Source of the DNA: Scatophagus argus
Lineage: Eukaryota > Chordata > Actinopteri > Scatophagidae
Reading direction: 5' to 3'
NCBI RefSeq assembly: GCF_020382885.2
Contig: NC_058506.1
Coordinates: 14,052,318-14,116,317 of the forward strand
Length of the DNA: 64,000 nt
The position numbers and the translations under genes were made by a program. Positions 56,801 to 64,000 of the stretch are shown here, one piece after another (within the stretch, counting starts at the first letter, position 1; each line of letters begins with the position of its first letter). Below the pieces are notes generated by a model, which was given only the letters and a program-made list of their open reading frames with translations, searched no databases and was not told the DNA's origin.

Positions 56801-57350
56801 GAAAGACCTATTAAAAATACACATTTCAAAAAAACAACATGACATCAGAGGTTCTTCTCTGCCATTACCAGGCACATTGCATGAATTTAATAAAGTGCAA
56901 ATCATACAAAATGTTCCCTAAGCCTTCTAGAGTGATTTTCCAAACCTGGAATACGACTAGTGCAGTGAAAAAGCATGTTGCCACTTTGAACAGTGTGGCA
57001 TAAGAGTTCATACACCCAGAGGCAAGGCTATTAATTACAGGCAAAAGCCGTGAGCAACAGTGGCAAGCTGAAAAGGCATTCATATGAAACAGTCCCACTA
57101 TTCAGTCTTCTCTGACCCACACATGTCCGTCAGTATGACAAATTCAGTTAATAGGTCTTTGTGTACGTCTTTGTTTGCTCACACACACTCTTGTGCAACT
57201 AACTCTAAATATCTAACTTCCTGAAATCTACAGACAATCACAAGGTTACATCTCTCTCTCATCGTAAGCTGTTTCTAGAATAGTGGCATCAGCTGCGGAC
57301 TGATCGAGGCCGGGAACCTGCTGGAAGACAACTTTGTCTGTTTATCCTCA
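53833..57350. other. intergenic: cluh promoter side and ccdc92b 3' flank
   Basis: No protein-coding exon recognised. A possible acceptor (CCTGCACAG, near 53855) before the cluh start suggests one or more upstream non-coding exons that cannot be placed. CA/TG runs at about 55035-55080. Short open frames such as 55684-56052 show no domain. Probable ccdc92b 3' UTR occupies the right part. Confidence 0.45.
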
Positions 57351-59478
57351 TCACAGAGCAGTTTCTCCCTCTCCTGCTCCCATGTCCACCCTGCTGTGTA
57401 CCCTGATGTCCTCTATGTCCTCCCATTCGTCCTCCAGCCCCTCTCCCTCCTGTGTTCTGAGCGGTTGGCTCAAGCGAAGGAGGCGATATCGAAGCGGCAC
57501 CAAGAAGAGGGCGGGGTCGGGCATGGGGTGTGGCCTCTGCGGTGATGTCACTCTCTCCTGTGGGACGCAAGCTCTGACCCTCTCCTCCCTCACGCTGACA
57601 CGCCTCCTGTGTCTATCTTCTGGTAGACTTGGAGAGGCGGGAGGAGGCGGAGACAGAAGCCAGTCCGAGCCCTCCTCTTCATAATCTTCATCCTCTTCCT
57701 CCTCTTCGTCATCTTCATCCTCATTCTCCTCCTCCTCTCCCTCTTGTACCTCCTTTCCTCTGGGTTCCTCGTCTGCCTCTGCAGCAGACTCTGTGCTCTG
57801 CCTTTGTTGGAACAGTTTTAAGCGTGCCGTGTGGAGCTCATGGCAGAGGCTCGTCGTGATGACATTTTGCCGTTGGAGTTCGCGACTCAGCAGAGTGATC
57901 TTGTGGCTGCGGCGTTTCAGTTCCTCCAGGAAACATCGCTCTTCCTCCCTCAGGCTCCTTCCAAGCGCTGATGCCCGTGCTCGGCCGGCCCGCAGCTCCC
58001 CACGCACAGCGACCATCGTGCATTGCCGGTCCTGTAGGAGATGCTCTGTAGCCTCACATCGTGCTGCCAGTTCTGCTTCCTCCTCTGAGACATAATAATA
58101 ATAATACATACAGGATTGACTGAAGTGTATGTGCACATTTCACAGATACAGACGATAGTGTAGATGCTGATTTGACCTTCACTTATCACCCATTGCAACC
58201 TAGCTGAATAAATAAATCATACACCAGGATACCAGGATGTGTCCAGATGGACTGATTTAACTTTTTACACTCCCACCTCATCTCAGGGTATGTGCCAAAT
58301 CTGTGCAGCTTACTGTGTGGAATTCATGGCTGATTTTTATGTCAGGTAACATAATCAACGGCAGAAAACAAAGAATTTTCTGGTGTAATTTACAAAGAAA
58401 CTGGATGGAAGTCATACAGATACTTCATCTGTAAGAATCAGTGGCATATTGGATCAGTGCATCCTTTTTACTAACAACATAAGAATGGCCACATAACACA
58501 TTATAATAAAGCTCCACAAATTCAAAAGGAGCACATTTCAAGACATGCAGTTTCAATGCCAGAAAACATGCTGGTTATGTTGGATACTGTGTCCTCTGTC
58601 TACAAGTCTTGCTCAGTCAATATCTACCTTAAAGGGCCAACTCGACATATCACCTTCAGGCAGCCAAAACAAATCAGAATTCTTCAAAGTATTTTTTTAG
58701 AACAGATTTTTGAAGTCACTGTACACAGGAACAGATCACACCAAACACGTCTGCACAACTGCTCTTCAGGAATAACTTTATATCTGCCTACTTTGGTAGC
58801 CAGTACCAAGTCTTAATTGAGCACAGAATGATCTTTGCCATCTTTTTAAATTATGTTTTAAATGAGGTTCCTAATACAAATCATTTTTAATTTGAATGGA
58901 ATTTCTGAGCTTTGGCTTGTTCCAAATCTCCTATTTCCATTGTCTTAAAAAGGATCTGTCACAGTAATGCAGTAAAATATATAAAAAGGCTTCACTCCCT
59001 TTACTGTAATAATGTTGCATGTGCCTTGTCATTGCACCCCCTTCTGGCATGAGATCCTTCTGAGTTTCCAGTCCTCCTCTGCAGAGCTTTCAAGCTTTCC
59101 TCTCCATTACAAGAATATACAATTTCAGCATCTCCAGCATTTCATTTTCCCCTCGAGAAGGAGTTGTACTGTCTTACCTTGTGTGTTTCTATCAGGAAAC
59201 CTGGAGTCCAGCTCACAGCTTAGCTCTGCAACCAGGAGGAGGAGAAACACAAGAGTTACACGGACAGAAATAAAAGATAAAGACAGTGTGACAGACAGGT
59301 AGTCAGGTGGTTAAGAGATGGAGAGCAGCAGGTCATGAGCAGACTGACCATGACAGCGCCTCTTCAGGTGTGTGATCTCCAGCTGCAGACCGGTCAGCAT
59401 GGCCAGGTGCTCCTGCTTCAGGAAGGCGATGCCTCTGTCCACGCTGGCCACCTGCTGCTCCAGCCTCCCTGCATCCAT
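57351..59478 (-). CDS. ccdc92b: coiled-coil domain-containing protein 92 family (CCDC92B-like)
   Basis: Three coding exons on the minus strand, 59478-59349, 59225-59178 and 58084-57351 (stop TGA), join in frame to give 303 residues. The N-terminus (LEQQVASVDRGIAFLKQEHL, then MLTGLQLEITHLKRRCHELS) matches the CCDC92 coiled-coil opening (LENQLHSAQKNLLFLQREHA, then LKGLHSEIRRLQQHCTDL). The second exon is unusually short compared with CCDC92. The last exon continues the coiled coil (FLEELKRRSHKITLLSRELQ), then has an acidic run of about 40 residues dominated by E and D (about 57665-57745) and a conserved MPDPALFLVPLRYR motif like MPDPTPFLLARE. CCDC92 proteins are associated with centrioles and cilia; a role for the B paralogue is inferred only. 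Its place beside cluh agrees with human CCDC92B on 17p13.3. Confidence 0.85.
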
Positions 59479-60384
59479 GGCTGAATCCTGCACACAGATG
59501 CTGGTAGTGGGATGACTTAAAAAGGGGGGGGGGGGTCCCCCACACGGTGTGTTTACATTACGGCAGTGTCCCAGTATGAGCTCTGACATAAAACTGTGCT
59601 TGGATATAAAAGTGTCAATACCATGGAAAATATTATAACAACACGTGTATTCATCAAAGTATAATGCAGATATAAATCACTAGCTAGTCTGGTGAGTAGT
59701 AAGATTATTCTATTTTGTTGTGATATCACACCACTAACTCTGCAACGACTTATTTTGTGTTTTTTCTGCAACCATCAAAAGGTTTATCAGGTAATTCTCT
59801 AATTTACGAAATGCATTCAGTTTTATTAAGACCCTTATCCTTGTCTGCGAAAGCTTTCTGATTTCTGCACCGCTGTTCTCTACCTGTAACTGTGCACTCG
59901 TCGCCGTGGCCTACCGTGATACTGAAGCGGTATCCTATTCAAAGCGTCTCTCATGGATCCTCGTATCGCCCTGATATCTCTGTCCTTGATGCAGCCGAGA
60001 TGGGGATCAAAACAAAAGAGCCGTGCAAAACGTCCAGTACGGCGAGCGTTTCTCGTTGTGCTCCTTCAGTGCTGCAGCCGCTTTTTTGTTTTTTGTTTTT
60101 TTAACGGAGAGTTAATGAATTCTGCAGCAGTCAAGAGTCGGAATAACCTCCTCATAACCTTCTGGTTGTACGTGCTTTGCTGCGCCTCTGCTGCACTCAC
60201 AACAAAGCGGGCCGGTATGAGGGGTGATAAGTGCCACGATGCAGGGAGAGGAGGGGGAGGAGCTCCATGGAAATGAGGGTACCAGGTGCCAAAAGGAAAA
60301 GGGACAATTCCCTATGATGACAGTGAGCTAAAGGTGTCATTGCATCTCAGCATGCCTTTAGCTTATCATATAGCATTTTTCAAG

Positions 60385-60426
60385 AATTTCCCTCCAGGGA
60401 TTAATAAAGGAATTCTGATTCTGATT
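60385..60426 (-). mobile_element. LINE-type 3' tail fragment, copy 2 (inverted relative to copy 1)
   Basis: Contains AATTTCCCTCCAGGGATTAA followed by TAAAGGAATTCTGATTCTGATT, the reverse complement of the AATCAGAATCAG...TATTGATCCC tail seen at 38343-38384, with a few changes. Confidence 0.45.
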
Positions 60427-60524
60427 TGATGCTGCAGCCGATCGAGGTGACACCAGTTAGACTACTTACTGGTTGGTGGTTTAATTGAATTATGACGCAC
60501 TACACTCTATGAAGTTATTACAGT

Positions 60525-60526
<2 letters not shown>

Positions 60527-60580
<54 letters not shown>
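60527..60580. repeat. (TA)22 (TG)5 compound microsatellite
   Basis: A perfect TA run of about 44 bases followed by five TG units. The self-complementary TA run could extrude as a cruciform. Confidence 0.95.
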
Positions 60581-60581
<1 letters not shown>

Positions 60582-61312
60582 CTTTACTGTGATGCACTTT
60601 AAGATTTTTAGTCTATGTGCTAACAAAAATTACTTACTATTATTATTTTTTTTTTGAGTGATGTTTTCTCTTTAAACTTTCAGAAAATAGTGAAAAATCA
60701 ATTTATTTTTTTATATTTTTACTTTTGAGTCGCAAAACCAATAAATGTTTGGCAGTTTTGTTTAAAAAAGGTTTCTCCTGCTTCTCCTCACCGTGTGACA
60801 TAAACCATCCTCTATATGTTCAGTATGTTCACTCAATAAGTTTCAGTGCAGGATAAACTCATTTACACTTGCACTTTACGCTAATTTACAGATTAATGTT
60901 TTAGTCCGACAACAAGTCTTTATCTGAACCAAGTCACATTACAATATCAACAGCATCTATGTTAATCTGCTATTGTATTTCACACAAACATGCTGCTGCT
61001 CTCTTCACGAGTGAGGCAGGAGATGGTTTAAAAAGGCAGGTTAAGAGATGCGTGAAGTGAATAGAGGTGGAGGCATGGAGTTCATGTGCTCCAGAATCAC
61101 ATGTCATAATAAAGTACATGTTGCAGTAAATTAAAGCTGTCATGCCTTCCTTAGTGCTAAATGTTAGGTAGATCACAAAGGAGAAAAAGCTGAATTGTGT
61201 ATTACTGTGAATTACTGGTTATGAAACTTCCCAATACTTGGGAAGTCTAATCTGGCCATCAGTGTAAATAATACACAAATACACTCTTTTCAAGTAAAAT
61301 TTAATGTTCTTT

Positions 61313-64000
61313 TCATTGTTGCCATCTGTTTCCTGTGAAATGTTTGGTGAGGCTAAGCTTCTCCTTGCTGCCTTTTTGTTTTTCTCTCATGCCGGGGAGG
61401 GGAACAGCCTCGCTGTGCAGAGAGGTCTTGTAGTAGGGACAGACTTTTAGATGAGCAGATATAGCAGGGATGTCTGCCATATGCCAGGAGTCTACTGCAG
61501 AGAAGAGGTGACTAAACTCCCATACCTGGAGACAAACAGGAGGAGCGTCAGCAGGAGAGAAAAGGAAAATATGGATCACAGGTAAGACAGGATTTGTTAT
61601 TATAAAACACTAAAATGATGGATGGACTGGAAGATTTAGTGTGACTGTCTCACAGGTTTGGCCCTCCACTTGGCTCCTCCATGTGAGTAGGTCTTCCTCT
61701 CCCAGCGGAGGGTGACCATCCCTCTCTCCTGCAGCAGCGAGGAGCACACCTGCCTCATGAGCCGGGACACCAGAGCCAGCTGAGACAGGGACAGACTGTC
61801 CAAGAAACTTGCCATGTGGCACAGCACCTCGTAGGGCAGCGAGCTCAGAGAGTCCTCCCCTCCTCCTGCCCGACTTCTTCTCTTCCTCTGAGCGGCGGAG
61901 GAGTCCACTGAATTTCGTGGCTGCTGGGAGTCGTCACATACTGAGTCCTCAAGCGTCGGCCGCAAGTTGAAACTCCTGAGCTGCTGACTGCAGGGAAGAA
62001 AAGATTTTGTTCACTGATGCAAATCCAAGCCTGAGTGCAAGATGAGATTCTAAACTTAATTTAAATATGGCTAAATATTAAATATTAAATATTTATTAAT
62101 GGATACTTAAAAATGGCTACTCTATGTTGACCCTAGGTGTGAGTGTAGGCGTGAATGATTGTCTGGATTTGGTGGAATCGATTAAAAGACACATGGTTGG
62201 ACTGATGAATGTGAGTTTTGCTCACTTGTAGGAGACAGTGGCTTTATGTGTGGAGGGCTGAAACCTCCTCTGGCTGTAGGTGCATCCTAGATACGCTAGG
62301 GGGCATCTCTGCTCAAACCATCCACTCAGAGACGTCTGGATGTCACTGTGGACATTCCTAGAAAAAAATATGACGGTTAGCAAATTGGATAAACACACAT
62401 ATTTACATCCACAGCTAGTGAAAAAGGCACTCAGGTCCAAGATGGTAGACAATTGAAAAGCCAAGTGAACAGGCAACTGGTTTCTGCTTGTCATTTTTAA
62501 ATGAACTCTATTCATCCTACCAGTTTACATTTCCAGTTGGTTGCATCCATTTGGTACCCCACAAGTCGAGTTCTCATTGACAAATCACCAGTATTATTTT
62601 AATTTTAGTCATTTGAGATCAGACAGACAAACAGCTGAAAATGACACGTGATGAGTAAGGAGGTCAGCAGGGCACCTGAAATGCGTGGCGAACTCTCTGC
62701 GGGGGAAGGCGTGACCACAGAGGAAGGTGAAGACAGAGCTGGCTCTGTTGTGTCTGCTGTTCACCCTCTCGGCCTGCAGCTGGAGACGAAGCTTCAGTGG
62801 TCTGCCCACCATCACCTCCGCCAGGGTGGTCTTCCCTTTAAACGGAGCAGTGCTGAACGAGTGTGTCTGCGTTCCCACGTCAACATAGAGCCCATCGATT
62901 GCCTTTGACTCGCTGATCTACAGGAGGACCAGTCATCATAATTTGTTTTAAGTTTAAGGACCCCACCAATGTTTTCAAATCTTTGAGGCCATTTCGAGTC
63001 ATAAATCATGTACATTTGTCATTACTAACAAAAGTTTATCTTAGATATCATGACCATTGCCTCAACATAGTCACACTAATTAACATTTGTGTAGCACTGA
63101 CACAAATGAACAGCAAAACCGTATACATGAATAATCATATCATCAATTAGATCAATTACAATTAATCTAATTCTTGTTACTTGTTAACTGCTCAGTTTTC
63201 TGTGTACCTCATTGTAAAAGGTTAATACAAAAAGTATAATTTGTGATAATTTCTGAAAGTCTCCTGTGGCTTTAATGAATTCCCCTCACATCTCTCTACC
63301 TCCAGTCAAATTTATACCATCATAAGTATCACGCTGACCTTGTGACCCATGACCTCCTTCTCGGCGTAGCCCAGCAGGGTGGCTGCGGCTTCATCACTGA
63401 GCCAGTCTTCCTCATTGACTCCGAGGTCCGATGTGTCCACGCTGCAAGACTCACTCTGAGCCCTGGCAGCCGTGTCGTACAGATGAACCCGACGCCTGTA
63501 GTGATAGCTGTCGGGGATCTTATCAAAGAAATTACAATTACATCAGAAGCCTATCTGTCTATCTAGTCATAAATAAATAATATTAAAAAAAAAACTTCAT
63601 ACAAACTGATATCTTATAACTGACTTTTGTTTTGCAGTAAAAAAGTTTAACATCATCACCTTGAAAGAGCGCAGGGTCTGCACTGGGATAGGCTCCAGGC
63701 TGCCATAAACAAAATCTTTCTCCCTCGGCGTACAGGCCTGGATTTGTCCAAAGCTGACCAGCATGCGGCCGTGATGCACCACATACATGTTGTACTCCTG
63801 CGGGCTGAGCTCCTCCCTCAGACGGTCCAGCACCCCCTCCTGCCACGGGGCTAGCCCTGTCTTACTTATGTCTGGAGGAGGGCAGTTTTTATTTGCAGTC
63901 GTGCCATCTTTTCCTGCTTCCTTGCAATCTGCAGATGTTTTTTTCACCTTCTCATCAGGTTTTGGGTTCTTTTTGGGATTATCTTGGTTTGTCTGAGCGG
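61313..64000 (-). CDS. fbxo40: F-box only protein of the FBXO30/FBXO40 family, 3' part (runs off right edge)
   Basis: Six exons on the minus strand: 64000-63660 (5' partial), 63518-63339, 62917-62676, 62357-62226, 61987-61654 and 61525-61313 (stop TGA). Phases close at every junction, giving about 480 residues of the C-terminal part. The order matches FBXO30/FBXO40: an acidic/lysine-rich region, then EKDFVYGSLEPIPVQTLRSF, SDLGVNEEDW and SESKAIDGLYVDVGTQTHSF. A Cys/His-rich stretch follows (SVFTFLCGHAFPRREFATHF, then WFEQRCPLAYLGCTYSQRRF). The F-box is LSSLPYEVLCHMASFLDSLS, and the end is VWEFSHLFSAVDSW with AHLKVCPYY. F-box proteins bring substrates to SKP1-CUL1 ubiquitin ligases; FBXO40 in muscle targets IRS1 and FBXO30 also acts in muscle. 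The N-terminal TRAF-type zinc finger expected in the family lies outside. FBXO40 is favoured over FBXO30 by the PIPVQTLRSF segment and lack of the FBXO30 tail, but this is not certain. Confidence 0.8.

Larger units (their letters stand above)
59479..61312. other. intergenic: ccdc92b promoter side and F-box gene 3' flank
   Basis: No coding exon recognised. Contains a run of G (59524-59535), the LINE-type tail copy 2 (60385-60426) and a (TA)n(TG)n microsatellite (60527-60580). The short frames at 59892-60276 lack domains. The F-box gene 3' UTR should lie at the right end. Confidence 0.45.

Overview
This is vertebrate nuclear DNA, most likely from a ray-finned (teleost) fish. Genes are split into many short exons with GT/AG junctions. 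Introns carry CA, GATA, GGAA and TA microsatellites. The proteins read closest to fish/vertebrate orthologues, and the mobile DNA is fish-like (a BEL/Pao LTR element, hAT/Tol2-like ends, short LINE-type tails). There is no prokaryotic or phage content. Species cannot be named from the sequence alone.

Layout, left to right: (1) 1-2350, an antisense BEL/Pao-type retrotransposon piece (intact gag-like frame plus probable leader/LTR) cut by the left edge. (2) 2590-3841 (+), the last two exons of a LIM-kinase (limk1-like); the retroelement appears to sit in its upstream intron. (3) 5871-11811 (+), septin 4. (4) 11897-25100 (-), the MYC/MAX-network repressor mnt, whose 3' end faces that of septin 4. 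(5) 25100-29200, the mnt CpG-rich promoter and an otherwise gene-free interval. (6) 29200-42660 (-), pafah1b1 (LIS1), reconstructed as exactly 410 residues, with a 7-kb first intron. (7) 42790-53862 (-), a CLUH-family gene with 28 coding exons and a large unusual N-terminal exon. (8) 57351-59478 (-), a CCDC92-family gene (ccdc92b-like). (9) 61313-64000 (-), the 3' part of an FBXO30/FBXO40-type F-box gene running off the right edge.

From mnt to the right edge all genes lie on the minus strand, and mnt-pafah1b1-cluh-ccdc92b matches the neighbourhood known from human 17p13.3. Septin 4 (human 17q22) and the LIM kinase (human LIMK1 on 7q11) are joined to it here, implying a lineage-specific junction. 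The genes do not form one pathway, but several touch cytoskeleton and transport biology: LIM kinase/cofilin/actin, septin filaments, LIS1/dynein and CLUH/mitochondrial positioning.

All exon boundaries were derived by hand from reading-frame continuity, splice-site dinucleotides and recalled family sequences. Reading phase closes across every coding junction except the septin 4 N-terminus, which is flagged. No new defence-like or otherwise undescribed system was found. The most unusual items are the CLUH gene's predicted N-myristoylated 375-residue extension with two TQT motifs, a MYC/MAX-type E-box lying on the exon 1 splice donor of mnt, a long polar tail on the LIM kinase, and CTCF-like sites placed convergently around pafah1b1.
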